DNA of 64,000 bases from Gimesia aquarii (GCF_007748175.1 NZ_CP037422.1:3726020-3790019); one strand, 5' to 3'. Positions 50,031 through 60,065 are shown, numbered from the stretch's first letter. Translations and numbers: made by a program. The notes: generated by a model not told the origin, from the sequence alone.

Positions 50031-50774
50031 TTAAGTGAGTGGCAGAAAACGGGCATTCCGCCTCAGCCAGAAAAGTGAGGTGAGCATAAACGCCCCTTCG
50101 CTCAATGCGACAATGAATACAAAATAGTCGAACAGCTCAACTGCTACGGTTTTTGAGACGAAATGGCTCTGGTCAGCCATAGCACTAATCACAATCGCCC
50201 AGAGAAAAAATAGTAGATAGACCGCAGTTGCAACTACGATACTGAGAATAATAATATTCGGTCCTGAATGGCTTAATGCTCTGAGACGAGCCCCACCGAT
50301 GAACAGTGAAATCGTCACCCCCATTGAAACAAGCATGCTGACAAATATCGCAAAAGCCTCTACTCCTACCAAAGGAGCGTTTTCGTCTAAATCGGTACCG
50401 TAGGTAATTCCTGCGATAACATAAAGGCACCAGAGCCAGGGAGAAATCTGAAGTGTATAGATACAGATCCAGTTTGCCATGGGTGGCAGCCTGGGATTGG
50501 TGAGTAAGGGCTCGATGGAATAACTCTCCACAGGGGGAACTGGAGGAGGTTGCAGAGCGGATTCTTCAGTTCCAGATTCGAACTCACTCCAGGCAGACAA
50601 AGGCTTCCAATCTTTCTCAATTGATGAGTAGACATAATCTGCCAAGCTAATTCGATTTGAGTTCAGGGCATCACTGATTTCCTGATGAGACAGAGGGCCT
50701 TCCGCCACACCATTCTTCGCCAGCCACCAGTGGCTCTCCGGATTTTCAATCGTTTTGTTATTTTCTTCGTGCAT
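50031..50774 (-). CDS. GYF_2 (DUF4339) membrane protein, second copy
   Basis: 247 residues. The GYF_2 domain (WWLAKNGVAEGPLSHQEISD, then DYVYSSIEKDWKPLSAW) is followed by a proline-rich linker (LQPPPVPPVE) and four membrane segments ending at FVFIVALSEGAFMLTSLFWL. Upstream of, and co-directional with, the other GYF_2 gene (gap about 60 bp). Similar architecture suggests gene duplication and divergence. Confidence 0.78.
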   Translation of the reverse strand: MHEENNKTIENPESHWWLAKNGVAEGPLSHQEISDALNSNRISLADYVYSSIEKDWKPLSAWSEFESGTEESALQPPPVPPVESYSIEPLLTNPRLPPMANWICIYTLQISPWLWCLYVIAGITYGTDLDENAPLVGVEAFAIFVSMLVSMGVTISLFIGGARLRALSHSGPNIIILSIVVATAVYLLFFLWAIVISAMADQSHFVSKTVAVELFDYFVFIVALSEGAFMLTSLFWLRRNARFLPLT

Positions 50775-51027
50775 GGAATATACCGATCTTTTCTTAAAGG
50801 GTTCTTGCAGTTGAGTATGCGTTTCTCAGGAAACTGAAGTTCTTATTGATACGAGTTCTGCGCATACTCAGTTCTTTGTGTTTCAGCCAGCCCTGAGTAA
50901 AACTCTCGATACAACTGCTTACCTGTTACCGGGAGTTTAAACACACACTATTTGGACATATTTACACAAACAATATGATACTTATAGTCCGTGGTTTTAT
51001 CGTCGCTGTCAAGTGTTAAATGCTTGT

Positions 51028-51249
51028 ATGGCAAAACGAGCAGATATTCTGGTAAGATTTGGACAGCGAGTACGAGAACTACGCAAAGAGCAAGGTTACT
51101 CGCAAGAGAATTTTGCCTACGCTTGTGAGTTGGACCGGACCTATGTTGGCGGGATCGAACGGGGAGAACGAAATCTGTCCCTGCGGAATATCGAGCGGAT
51201 CGCCGAGACCCTCGATATCAGTCTGGCCAAGTTAATGGAGGAAGTTTGA
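51028..51249 (+). CDS. XRE-family HTH regulator, copy A
   Basis: 73 residues from ATG 51028. Typical HTH_3 repressor fold: [20 protein letters not shown], then [20 protein letters not shown] with a full Q...A...T..G.ERG...P-type pattern. A near copy (54105-54326) lies 3 kb away with matching upstream sequence (GATACTTATA.TCCGTGGT), suggesting a shared operator. The gene stops 6 bp before the convergent partner gene. Confidence 0.92.
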   Translation: MAKRADILVRFGQRVRELRKEQGYSQENFAYACELDRTYVGGIERGERNLSLRNIERIAETLDISLAKLMEEV

Positions 51250-51255
51250 GGGAAC

Positions 51256-51570
51256 TCAGTCTGCTGGAGCATCAATCAGGACCACTCCCAGTTGATCAGA
51301 GTCGTCCGTCATTTCCTGATTGGCTGCATCGGGAGAGCCAAACAGACGGGGAATTTTGACCTTGGTTGCATCACAATGACACACAGCATATCGCAGCCGT
51401 GCTTGAATCAACTGCTGTCGCAACCGCTGAATGTCTTCTCCTCGCCAAGGCGGATCTATTCTGAGACCACCAGAATAGACAGCGAGCATATCTGTATCTT
51501 TTAGATCCATTTCCTCATACCAGAACTGCAAGGCAGCTCGGATCAACGTAATTTCTTGTCTCTGTAGCAT
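51256..51570 (-). CDS. partner of XRE copy A, unknown
   Basis: 104 residues. ITLIRAALQFWYEEMDLKDT, then GEDIQRLRQQLIQARLRYAV, is a helical pattern; no family recognised. The convergent arrangement with the XRE gene and a leader hairpin upstream are repeated at the second module (54335-54647), where this gene is interrupted. Possibly the target or effector of the XRE regulator. Confidence 0.65.
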   Translation of the reverse strand: MLQRQEITLIRAALQFWYEEMDLKDTDMLAVYSGGLRIDPPWRGEDIQRLRQQLIQARLRYAVCHCDATKVKIPRLFGSPDAANQEMTDDSDQLGVVLIDAPAD

Positions 51571-51617
51571 ACCGCTCCTTTCTTAGAACCGTGGACATGG
51601 ATTTTTTAAATCAACGG

Positions 51618-51672
51618 TCTGGTAATAAAAACGCCCTGAAAAAGACTTCAGAGAGACTATTCCAGGGCGTTC
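51618..51672 (-). promoter_or_regulatory. leader terminator/attenuator before gene at 51256-51570
   Basis: In minus-strand RNA, AACGCCCTGGAATAGTCTCT leads to CAGGGCGTTTTTATT, an intrinsic-terminator form with the same GGAATAGTCTCT core as the leader at 49188-49240. It lies between promoter and start of the minus-strand gene, so it probably acts as an attenuator. Confidence 0.6.
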
Positions 51673-52029
51673 GTATCTATCAGTACCGATCACTGATAGT
51701 TAAAGGCGTCACCTTCATGTATTCTGCCACAAATATCGGTGAAATTTAGATTTTGAGTGGGTCTTATTCATCTAATGCGAGTCACTCGCGTGGAGGCAAC
51801 AACAATCATTGCCTGGGGCGAAAGATAATATCATCATCATGAGAATGGACGCCATTCCTGCGGATTTTACCATCTGCCTACGAATTTTGAGTTCTTTCGA
51901 CAGCTTCAATTCGCTGATTTATTCACCCAGCATCTGCTTGGTTGCAGGTGATTCATTGACAACAGAATCGAAGAAATCCCGAAAGCGCATTCCTTTTGGC
52001 CCTCGAGGAATCAAGTGGTTCCGGACCAA

Positions 52030-52316
52030 TCATTTTCGACCATTGACGGTGCCGCCAGTGCATTCACAGCGCGAATGGGTGCAAGTGGATCACCCCATAT
52101 CTCCCTTCGAAGTTGTCATACTGCAGTAGGTCACTAGTAGTGTCACAAAGGACCGGATACTTGCCACTTCGGCAATTCCACACCTAACCCGGTAGCCTTG
52201 GAGCTGAATAGATTGAACATATTGTGAACTGGTTATGTCAGCTTGAGATATTCAGAAACGGAAGAAATAACAATCGGGTCACGTACCTCGGTCTGAATTT
52301 GAACAATATGAGACAT
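52030..52316 (-). pseudogene. decayed DUF1257-AAA+ fusion remnant
   Basis: From ATG 52316 the frame begins MSHIVQIQTEVRDP, like the intact DUF1257, then breaks at LKLT-stop. Further matches continue (NLFSSKATGLGVELPKW) in the same direction. It ends with GDPLAPIRAVNALAAPSM, which matches [21 protein letters not shown] sequence of the AAA+ protein. So DUF2997 and most of the ATPase were deleted and the rest decayed. Confidence 0.8.
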
Positions 52317-52666
52317 ATTGGATATTTCCTTCATGGCTTCATAGTACGCTTAAAATTCATAGGGTCTAATCTTTTCGGATTAGAAATATCAGAGAACTCT
52401 TTCTAATTGTTGGAACGCATTAGTGCCAAGCGTTGTGGATGAAAAATTAACGCATTAGAATTAAACGCTAATCCAACAGATGCCAACACTCAGATCATCT
52501 GTTTGTATGCGAAAAAACACATTGTATTACCAGGCGTTTGTGGAACTTAAATCATAAAAATAACAAGTCAAAACGTATTCTCCATTTGAGCTTTTATGAT
52601 CAGATAAATTTTTTCGATCAGAATATAAACTCTACTAAGGAAACCAGACAACTTCTCCCTGGAATG
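52317..52666. other. gene-free spacer
   Basis: About 350 bp of AT-rich sequence with no ORF of support; one weak hairpin near 52480. Nothing recognised. Confidence 0.4.
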
Positions 52667-53980
52667 TCATCTTTTAATTTCGATTGATTTCTTCGATTCC
52701 GGGTTGACTGGTAACGTTACTTTGTGTTTGTAATTCGTATGGGGAAAAGATACTTCGAGGTCAATATTATCTGGTTCGAATGACAAACCTCCCTTTGGTG
52801 AAGAAAAATGTTTTGTTTCTCCCTTCATCCAGGAATCATGATTCCAGTACCAGCCTTTCGATTGTTCTCCTTTTCGAAACGTAACATTAACGCGACATTT
52901 GGGAAGAAATGAAACTCCGTTCAAAGTGAATTGAGCACCACGCTGTGTATCCCAGAGAATGCCTGATTCATATGGCTGGTAAGTACCATGAAAACTCAGG
53001 TCTTTACAGAGATAAGCAACATCTTTATCTTTTTCCTCTCCCTTATACACATAATAGATCTGAGTCGCGAACTGCGGTGAATAGATTGTAATATCCAATT
53101 CTTGCACGTTTGTGACGGTTGTCTTTTCCACATTTCGCCCCAGGATTTTCTGTCCGCCTTGATACCGCCCCCACATACTGGTATCCGTAGGCCATGTTTT
53201 CAGGAAATGTACGTTTTTTCTAACCTCTCCGCTCGTTCCAGTCAATTGCACCAAAATAGTACAATCTTCAAGTGTTTCCCCAAGGTTCTGCAGTACAAGC
53301 CAATCGTTTGCTCCAGAGTTTCCCCAAGATTCATTAAAATCGACTATGATACGACCGGTTGAATCACTTAAGGTTGCCGAATACTTTCCAGCAACTTTGG
53401 GAAGCAACTGTAGCGCCGCATCAATTTTATCCATGGAGGCAATCAGAGACTGTAATTCCACATTCAATGCATTCAACTTCGCCTCTGCATCAAGTCCACG
53501 GTGATATCCACCTACAAAATTACCAAAGAATCCATCAAGAAACGAACCTACAAACAGTGTTCTTGCATCGGCGGGCTTTGGTAGAGAATTCAGGTTGTCA
53601 AGACGTTTCAATATTACAGGGATCACATTTTGAACTTGCTCTGTAAGATACATGATCTCTTTATCGTTCGATTTGATCTCACGTAAGTCCAATAAGGCTG
53701 ACTGAAACTCCGCCATAATTTCTGCTATTTCGCGCTCATTCCGAAATTGAACTGGATCAGATTTCATTTCCATCCCAAGGTGCGAAGCAAGCACTCGATA
53801 TTCTTCAGGCAAGGGTTTACTTGAGGGTGTCGAATACTTAGGGAGATTACTTGCCGTTGTGTCTCTACCACATCCCGAAAGAATGAGAGCCAGAGATAAT
53901 ATGCATACAAATGCAATTTTTTGATTCACCGAAGTGATGCTCTTGGTGGCGCAGATTATTCTACTTGATGGTTGCAACAT
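52667..53980 (-). CDS. lipoprotein with GNxxGG family segment
   Basis: 437 residues from ATG 53980, preferred for its GAGGAGAAATCA site; the frame from 54037 lacks one. The lipobox LALILSGCGRD gives a lipid-modified cysteine. An all-helical part (FVGSFLDGFFGNFVGGYH) related to the membrane protein at 34876-35691 is followed by a beta-rich C-terminal region. Function unknown. Divergent from XRE copy B, whose upstream region it shares. Confidence 0.78.
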   Translation of the reverse strand: MLQPSSRIICATKSITSVNQKIAFVCILSLALILSGCGRDTTASNLPKYSTPSSKPLPEEYRVLASHLGMEMKSDPVQFRNEREIAEIMAEFQSALLDLREIKSNDKEIMYLTEQVQNVIPVILKRLDNLNSLPKPADARTLFVGSFLDGFFGNFVGGYHRGLDAEAKLNALNVELQSLIASMDKIDAALQLLPKVAGKYSATLSDSTGRIIVDFNESWGNSGANDWLVLQNLGETLEDCTILVQLTGTSGEVRKNVHFLKTWPTDTSMWGRYQGGQKILGRNVEKTTVTNVQELDITIYSPQFATQIYYVYKGEEKDKDVAYLCKDLSFHGTYQPYESGILWDTQRGAQFTLNGVSFLPKCRVNVTFRKGEQSKGWYWNHDSWMKGETKHFSSPKGGLSFEPDNIDLEVSFPHTNYKHKVTLPVNPESKKSIEIKR

Positions 53981-54104
53981 TGATTTCTCCTCGTTCAAGG
54001 ACGAATATTTCTGAATAACTGCAATCTGATTGTCCAATTTTACACCTAATAATGATACTTATAATCCGTGGTACCATTGTCATTGTCAAGTGTTAAATGC
54101 TCGA

Positions 54105-54326
54105 ATGGCAAAACGAGCAGACATATTGATAAGATTTGGTAAGCGAGTCTGCAATCTGCGCAAAGAGCAAGGATACTCTCAGGAGAATATTGCTTATGCC
54201 TGTGAGTTTGACCGAACCTATCTAGGCGGGATCGAACGGGGAGAAAGAAAACTTTCATTAAGGAATATTGAGTGGGTTGCTGATACTCTCGAAATTAGTC
54301 TGACCGAATTGATGGATGTGGTTTGA
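54105..54326 (+). CDS. XRE-family HTH regulator, copy B
   Basis: 73 residues, closely similar to copy [21 protein letters not shown], then [20 protein letters not shown]. Start ATG 54105 matches that of copy A; the upstream frame extension is non-coding. It is still intact while its convergent partner carries a premature stop. A repressor retained without partner may keep immunity or regulate copy A. Confidence 0.9.
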   Translation: MAKRADILIRFGKRVCNLRKEQGYSQENIAYACEFDRTYLGGIERGERKLSLRNIEWVADTLEISLTELMDVV

Positions 54327-54334
54327 GAAATCTT

Positions 54335-54647
54335 AGATTGCTGGATGAGCAACCAGGAAGATCCCCAGTTGGCCAGAGTCTTCAGCTATTGCCTGATTTG
54401 CATCTGGAGGATCTTCAAAAAGACGGGGGTTCTTTATGCTGGTCGCATCATACTGGCACAAAGCATATCGCAATCACGCTGCCAGTAACTGACAACGCAA
54501 AAGCTGGATGTCTTCCTGTCCCCATAGCGGCATTATTGAGAAACTACCAGAATATATCGCGAACAGATCTGCATCTTCGAGATCCATTTCTTCATACCAG
54601 AACTGCAGGGTAACTCGGATTAACATGATTTCTTGGCTTGTTAGCAT
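54335..54647 (-). pseudogene. partner of XRE copy B, nonsense mutation
   Basis: Begins MLTSQEIMLIRVTLQFWYEE and aligns along its length with the intact gene at 51256-51570. Codon 61 is TGA where the intact gene has an arginine codon; after it, LRYALCQYDATSIKNPRLFE continues in frame. One lesion explains the loss. Confidence 0.85.
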
Positions 54648-55213
54648 ACTGTTTCTTTCTTGGAATATGGGCTCTTTAAGATCAGCGGCGTGGAGAAAAC
54701 CGCTTAGAAACAGCTTAATAAGAGACGATTTCGGGACGTTAAAACAATCCTTTCCGATTGCTAATAGTTAACGACTTTCCTCCATATAGTAGTATGATGC
54801 GGAAACTAGTGAAATTTAGTATTTCGGGCATTAGTCATGAAGCACCCACTACCACTTAAGCGGTTTGCTTCCATCATTTTTTATCAATGTCCCTAATTAA
54901 GAAGGCAGATATCGCTTGTCAGCCAATAAGTCCGACAGTTAACACAGATCTCTATTGACTCGATTGAGTCAAAGTCCAGCAGTCAATTTCACCCTGAAGC
55001 TATTTTCGTTGCTTTCCCACAGTTATTTAATCAGTTGATTTCCATTAACCAAAGACTTTGGTAGGCTGTTAGACGATTGAACCTTACTGGCAACAAGTTC
55101 ATCTAATATCAACACATCTAGAGCTTATACTTCTGAGGCACCGGACGGTGGTCAGAAAAAAGCCGGTTGGGCTGGTCATAGGTAACAAGTTCGAGAAAGC
55201 AAAATTGAGAGAC
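54648..55213. other. spacer with decayed leader and hsdM promoter region
   Basis: Minus-strand AACGTCCCGAAATCGTCTCT near 54740 is a mutated version of the attenuator leaders at 49188 and 51618. The rest (54800-55147) shows no gene. A possible GTG start at 55148 extends hsdM, but ATG 55214 is preferred. Confidence 0.45.
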
Positions 55214-57355
55214 ATGGATTCATCACAACTGAACTGGATTACCGGTTACATCTGGGGGATAGCCGATGATGTTCTCAGGGACCTTTATGTCCGTGGCAAA
55301 TATCGTGATGTCATCTTGCCCATGACAGTATTACGGAGGCTTGACGCAGTATTAGAACCGACCAAGCAGGCAGTGCTTGATATGAAAAAGAATCTAGACG
55401 AAGCAGGCATTACAAATCAGGATGCCGCATTACGTCAGGCCAGCGGCCAAGCGTTTTATAACACATCCAAATTCACGCTCCGCGATCTACGGTCTCGAGC
55501 CAGCCAGCAACAACTCAAGGCCGATTTCGTGGACTATCTCGATGGCTTTTCTTCCAACGTGCAGGACATCCTGGAGAACTTCGAATTCCGTAACCAGATT
55601 TCGCGCCTATCGAAAGCCGATGTCCTCGGCACGCTCATTGAGAAACTGCTCTCGCCAGAAATTAACCTCAGCCCCAATCCCGTGCTGGCCGGAGATGGAT
55701 CGATCAAACATGTGGGACTCGATAACCACGCGATGGGGACCATCTTTGAAGATCTGGTTCGTAAATTCAACGAAGAAAACAACGAGGAAGCGGGGGAACA
55801 CTGGACTCCGCGCGATGCCGTCAAACTGATGTCCAGGCTGATCTTCCTGCCGATCGCCAACGATATCGAATCGGGCACGTATCTGCTCTACGACGGAGCC
55901 TGCGGCACCGGGGGCATGTTAACAGTTGCTGAAGATATGCTGACCGAGTTGGCCGAAGCTCATGGCAAACAGGTAGCTACCCACCTCTATGGTCAAGAGA
56001 TCAACGCTGAAACTTACGCCATCTGTAAGGCCGATCTGCTGCTTAAGGGGGAAGGCGAGGCAGCGGACAATATCATCGGTGGACCTGAGTACTCCACCCT
56101 CTCCAATGATACATTTCGCTCCCGCGAATTCGACTTCATGCTCTCTAATCCGCCATATGGTAAAAGTTGGAAGAGCGATCAGGAACGGATGGGCGGAAAA
56201 ACAGGGATTAAAGATTCACGTTTTATCACCGAGCATGCTGGCGATCCCGAGTTTTCTTTGGTGACCCGCTCGAGTGACGGTCAGATGCTGTTTCTGGCTA
56301 ACATGGTTTCCAAGATGAAGCACGGAACCGAAATGGGGAGTCGGATTGCGGAAGTCCATAACGGCTCGTCGCTGTTCACCGGTGATGCTGGTCAGGGGGA
56401 AAGCAACATCCGCCGCTGGATCATTGAGAATGACTGGCTTGAAGCGATCGTCGCGCTACCGCTGAACATGTTCTACAATACTGGTATCGCAACCTACATT
56501 TGGGTGCTTTCGAACCGCAAGCCCCAGCATCGACAGGGTAAGATACAATTGATCGAAGCCACAAAGTGGTTCAAGCCGCTACGCAAGAATATGGGCATGA
56601 AAAACTGTGAGTTTTCCGAAGACGACATTCAGCGGATTTGCGACACATTCCTGGACTTCTCAGAATCCGAACAATCAAAAATCTTCTCTAACGAAGCATT
56701 CGGTTACTGGAAGGTTACTGTTGAACGCCCCTTACGCCTGTCGGTAGACCTTTCTGCTGAGAACTGCAAACAGTTCAGAAAAACCTGTAGAGACACTAAG
56801 GACATCGAGTTATCCGAAGTGATCGACCGCGTATCAAAATTGCTGGGTAAAGGTCCGCACCTCAACTTCAACACCTTCATGGATGCTGTTGAAAAAGATG
56901 CTAAAGAGAATGGAGTGAAGCTGACCGCCAAGCGAAAGAAGCTACTGCAAACCGAACTCGCCCAGCGAGAAGAACAAGCTGATCCCGTCATCAAAAAAGT
57001 GCACAAGAAAGGAAAAGCCAAGGCAGACCCGATTCGTGGACTGTTCCCCAACCCTGTTGGCGACAAAAAGCTTGTTCTCGAATACGAAACTGACAGTGAC
57101 CTCCGCGATTCCGAGCAGGTCCCCTTACTCGAAGATGGTGGCATCGAAGCCTTCATCAGTCGGGAAGTATTACCTCATGTACCGGATGCCTGGTTTGATG
57201 AAAATTCAATCAAGGTTGGCTACGAAATCAGTTTCAATCGCTACTTTTACAAACCACAGCCGCTACGACCATTGGAGGATATACGTAGCGACATCCTGGC
57301 CCTGGAGAAAGAAACGGAAGGGCTACTAGTCGAAATTATCGGAGGTGAGATGTGA
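55214..57355 (+). CDS. hsdM: type I restriction-modification DNA methyltransferase HsdM
   Basis: About 713 residues from ATG 55214, where the typical N-terminus LNWITGYIWGIADDVLRDLY begins; an upstream GTG at 55148 is less likely. N6-adenine methyltransferase motifs are present: GEHWTPRDAVKLM, motif I YDGACGTGGMLTVAE and motif IV FMLSNPPYGKSWKSD. It has a long C-terminal extension compared with classical HsdM (about 500 residues), with a coiled coil near 590-640. First gene of a tightly packed operon; stop and next start overlap. Confidence 0.95.
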   Translation: MDSSQLNWITGYIWGIADDVLRDLYVRGKYRDVILPMTVLRRLDAVLEPTKQAVLDMKKNLDEAGITNQDAALRQASGQAFYNTSKFTLRDLRSRASQQQLKADFVDYLDGFSSNVQDILENFEFRNQISRLSKADVLGTLIEKLLSPEINLSPNPVLAGDGSIKHVGLDNHAMGTIFEDLVRKFNEENNEEAGEHWTPRDAVKLMSRLIFLPIANDIESGTYLLYDGACGTGGMLTVAEDMLTELAEAHGKQVATHLYGQEINAETYAICKADLLLKGEGEAADNIIGGPEYSTLSNDTFRSREFDFMLSNPPYGKSWKSDQERMGGKTGIKDSRFITEHAGDPEFSLVTRSSDGQMLFLANMVSKMKHGTEMGSRIAEVHNGSSLFTGDAGQGESNIRRWIIENDWLEAIVALPLNMFYNTGIATYIWVLSNRKPQHRQGKIQLIEATKWFKPLRKNMGMKNCEFSEDDIQRICDTFLDFSESEQSKIFSNEAFGYWKVTVERPLRLSVDLSAENCKQFRKTCRDTKDIELSEVIDRVSKLLGKGPHLNFNTFMDAVEKDAKENGVKLTAKRKKLLQTELAQREEQADPVIKKVHKKGKAKADPIRGLFPNPVGDKKLVLEYETDSDLRDSEQVPLLEDGGIEAFISREVLPHVPDAWFDENSIKVGYEISFNRYFYKPQPLRPLEDIRSDILALEKETEGLLVEIIGGEM

Positions 57356-57831
57356 GTCAAGAACACCGATTATGCGCAGAGATTTACGCACGACTCTTTT
57401 CACATGTGGATCAAAGTAAACGAATCGCAATTAGTCCCGATGGAAAGGCCCATCTTCCTGGATTTCCAAATCTACCTATCCCAGACCTCTGCATCACTTT
57501 CAAGGGTAAAGCAGAACAACGAATTGAAGCGAAACTGCTTGAAGATGAATTACGACGAATCAAAATTCAACCCAACCAGAGAACCCATTGGTTTAATGCT
57601 GACTGCGAAGTCACACCCCATTTTTGGTTGATCGCAACAACTAGTTTAGATCAATGTTGGCTACTAGATCACGAGTTTGTTTCCGAACGTATGGCTACAA
57701 AGATCGGAGAAAACATCAAGCTAAACCTCTGGCCCAATATGAAACCGCCAAAGGCAAAGTCATTGGATGAAATAAGTTCCTTTATCCTGAGCCAGTCAAT
57801 CCCAGTCGAAATTATTGGGGAAGGGAAGTAA
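57352..57831 (+). CDS. small PD-(D/E)XK-like protein in hsd operon
   Basis: 159 residues, GTG start overlapping the HsdM stop (GTGA), with GGAGG 6 nt upstream. IPDLCITFKGKAEQRIEAKL carries D...E.K spacing, like VRR-Nuc or Holliday-resolvase-type nucleases. The core is small, so it may be an auxiliary nuclease or an inactive regulator. Not part of a standard type I operon. Confidence 0.6.
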   Translation: MSQEHRLCAEIYARLFSHVDQSKRIAISPDGKAHLPGFPNLPIPDLCITFKGKAEQRIEAKLLEDELRRIKIQPNQRTHWFNADCEVTPHFWLIATTSLDQCWLLDHEFVSERMATKIGENIKLNLWPNMKPPKAKSLDEISSFILSQSIPVEIIGEGK

Positions 57832-57833
57832 CT

Positions 57834-60065
57834 GTGAAAGACGCACAGAAACCAGATCATGCCAGCCTGAGCACAATCATTTCGCGTCTCAAGGAAGGTC
57901 GCTTTGTCATCCCAGATTTCCAGCGAGACTTCGAATGGGAGCCGAAAGACATTCGTGATCTCATGCGTTCCATCTTTCTTGATTATTACATCGGCAGCCT
58001 GCTGTTATGGAAAGGAAAGGAGGAGAACTTCGAGGCTCTTTCCTGCGAACCGATTTACGGTTTCGAGGGCCAACTCTCACGCGAACACATTGTGCTCGAC
58101 GGTCAGCAGCGTCTAACCGCGATGTACTACGCCTTCCTCGCCCCCGACGAACCGCTGCCAAATCGCGCGAACCGCTACGTGTATTATGTTCGCGTTGACA
58201 AACTGATGGCCGAGGAGCACGACCGGTCATTCGATTACGCCTGGACGAAGAATCATGTCCACAAAATCCTGACCGACCAGACACATCAGTTCGCCGAAAA
58301 CATTTTCCCGTTGTCCATTGTCGGGGCTGGTGGATGGGATCTGCCGAACTGGATGCAGGGCTATCAGAAGTATTGGGAGTCACAACTCATCCTGGCGACA
58401 GACGCAGGAGATCAGGAAGCCGTCGAAACCGCACAGCTTCGCATTGAAGATGCCAAACAGTTTGGTGAAATTCTGCTGGGCATCACGCAGCAGTATCAGG
58501 TTTCGTACATCGAGCTGGACAAAGACCTAGCCGTCGACAAGGTGTGCGACATCTTCACTCAGATCAACAGTAAGGGTGTGCAACTTGACGTCTTCGATCT
58601 TGTCAATGCGCTGCTAAAGCCGAAAGGGCTGCAACTCAGACACATGTTTCGAGACGTCAAACCCCGCCTGGAGTTTGTCGATACGCCCCGTATGAACGTC
58701 TACGTATTACAGGTCATGTCGATCCTCGCACAAGGATACTGTTCTCCGAAGTACCTCTACTACCTGCTCCCTGGCCAGAAGAAGCAGATTCGTGGGAAGG
58801 ACGGAACCCGCAAAACGGAAATACTGGTTACTAACATTCAGGATTTTGAAAAACGCTGGGACGTGGCCGTCAATGCTCTGGAGAACACCATTAAGCTCTT
58901 ACGCCATCCGCAAGAGTTTGGTGGCATCTCCTCCAACTACTTGCCCTACGTCTCGATTCTCCCGGCATTCGCAGCGATCCAGTCTCATGTAAAGTCTTTA
59001 CCAGCTCAAGAACGACTCTCCGCCCAGCGCAAAATTCGTCACTGGTACTGGGCCAGCGTGTTTAATAACCGGTATTCTGGGTCCGTCGAATCGACCAGTG
59101 CCCGCGATTTTCTCGACGTCAAGGAATGGATCAAGGACGATGCATCCGAGCCAAGCCTCATTCTGGAGTTCAAATCGCGGTTCAGGAATCTGGATCTGCG
59201 AAATGAAATCCGTCGCGGCACGTCGGTCTATAACGGCATCTTTAATCTGCTCGTTTTGCAGGGTGCTCGAGATTGGATGACCGGCAACGTGCCGCAGCAC
59301 GATGACCTCGACGATCATCACATCGTCCCCACATCATGGGGAGCCAAGAATCTTTCGGGCGAGTCCGTTCACACCATCTTGAACCGGACACCGTTGTCAG
59401 CCGAGACGAATCGACATGTCATCAACGATCAGCTTCCTAACGAGTATTTGCCGCAGATGATCAAGTCGAATGGTGAAACGACTGTTCGAGCGATCCTCGA
59501 ATCACATTTTATTTCGCCAGTGTCCCAGGCTATCTTGCTACGTGACCCATTCACACCTGATGACTTCGAGGAGTTCATCGCCGAACGCCAGAAGACTCTC
59601 CAAGAGGCAATTGAGAACCTGCTGATCAAAGAACGACTCGATCTGCCACCACAGTTACGGGAGTTAGACGAGAACGTCGAGCAGGTCGAATTGGCACTGC
59701 GGAAAGCGATCCTGTCGGCACTAGATTGTGATGCCAGCAAGCTCCCGCAACATGTCACCCAAAAAGTGAATGAACGCATCCAAAAGGCCAGCAAGAAGAA
59801 CGCAGCAATGGACATCAAGGAGTATGACACCCTTTACGGTAAGCTGGAATACTTCGATCTGCGTGAATTACAGGGCACCATCACCGGAAAGTCGACGTGG
59901 ATGCTGTTTGAGCAGCAATTTGCCAATAAGGAAACGTTGGCGGGGAAATTCGACCAATTGGCGGAACTGCGAAACGGAATCCGTCACAGTCGCACGGTCG
60001 ATGAAGTCACCCGCAAGGAAGGCGAAGCCGCAATCCTCTGGTTCGAGAAGGTGCTTGGATTATGA
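57834..60065 (+). CDS. DUF262-DUF1524(HNH) protein with C-terminal HEPN-like domain
   Basis: 743 residues from GTG 57834, 2 bp after the previous stop. DUF262: FVIPDFQRDFEWEPKDIRDL and LDGQQRLTAMYYAFLAP, as in GmrS/GmrD-like type IV restriction proteins. DUF1524: DDLDDHHIVPTSWGAK is an HNH-type motif. The C-terminus has FDQLAELRNGIRHSRTVDEV, whose RNGIRH fits the HEPN RxxxxH signature. GmrSD-type enzymes cut modified DNA. Here it sits inside a type I RM operon and could be a backup against hypermodified phage DNA. Confidence 0.85.
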   Translation: MKDAQKPDHASLSTIISRLKEGRFVIPDFQRDFEWEPKDIRDLMRSIFLDYYIGSLLLWKGKEENFEALSCEPIYGFEGQLSREHIVLDGQQRLTAMYYAFLAPDEPLPNRANRYVYYVRVDKLMAEEHDRSFDYAWTKNHVHKILTDQTHQFAENIFPLSIVGAGGWDLPNWMQGYQKYWESQLILATDAGDQEAVETAQLRIEDAKQFGEILLGITQQYQVSYIELDKDLAVDKVCDIFTQINSKGVQLDVFDLVNALLKPKGLQLRHMFRDVKPRLEFVDTPRMNVYVLQVMSILAQGYCSPKYLYYLLPGQKKQIRGKDGTRKTEILVTNIQDFEKRWDVAVNALENTIKLLRHPQEFGGISSNYLPYVSILPAFAAIQSHVKSLPAQERLSAQRKIRHWYWASVFNNRYSGSVESTSARDFLDVKEWIKDDASEPSLILEFKSRFRNLDLRNEIRRGTSVYNGIFNLLVLQGARDWMTGNVPQHDDLDDHHIVPTSWGAKNLSGESVHTILNRTPLSAETNRHVINDQLPNEYLPQMIKSNGETTVRAILESHFISPVSQAILLRDPFTPDDFEEFIAERQKTLQEAIENLLIKERLDLPPQLRELDENVEQVELALRKAILSALDCDASKLPQHVTQKVNERIQKASKKNAAMDIKEYDTLYGKLEYFDLRELQGTITGKSTWMLFEQQFANKETLAGKFDQLAELRNGIRHSRTVDEVTRKEGEAAILWFEKVLGL

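Noticed and set aside
51740-52020. Possible coding remnant between XRE copy A and the pseudogene
   Set aside because: Short minus-strand peptide LIPRGPKGMRFRDFFDSVVN looks protein-like but has stops and no recognisable family; left unannotated.
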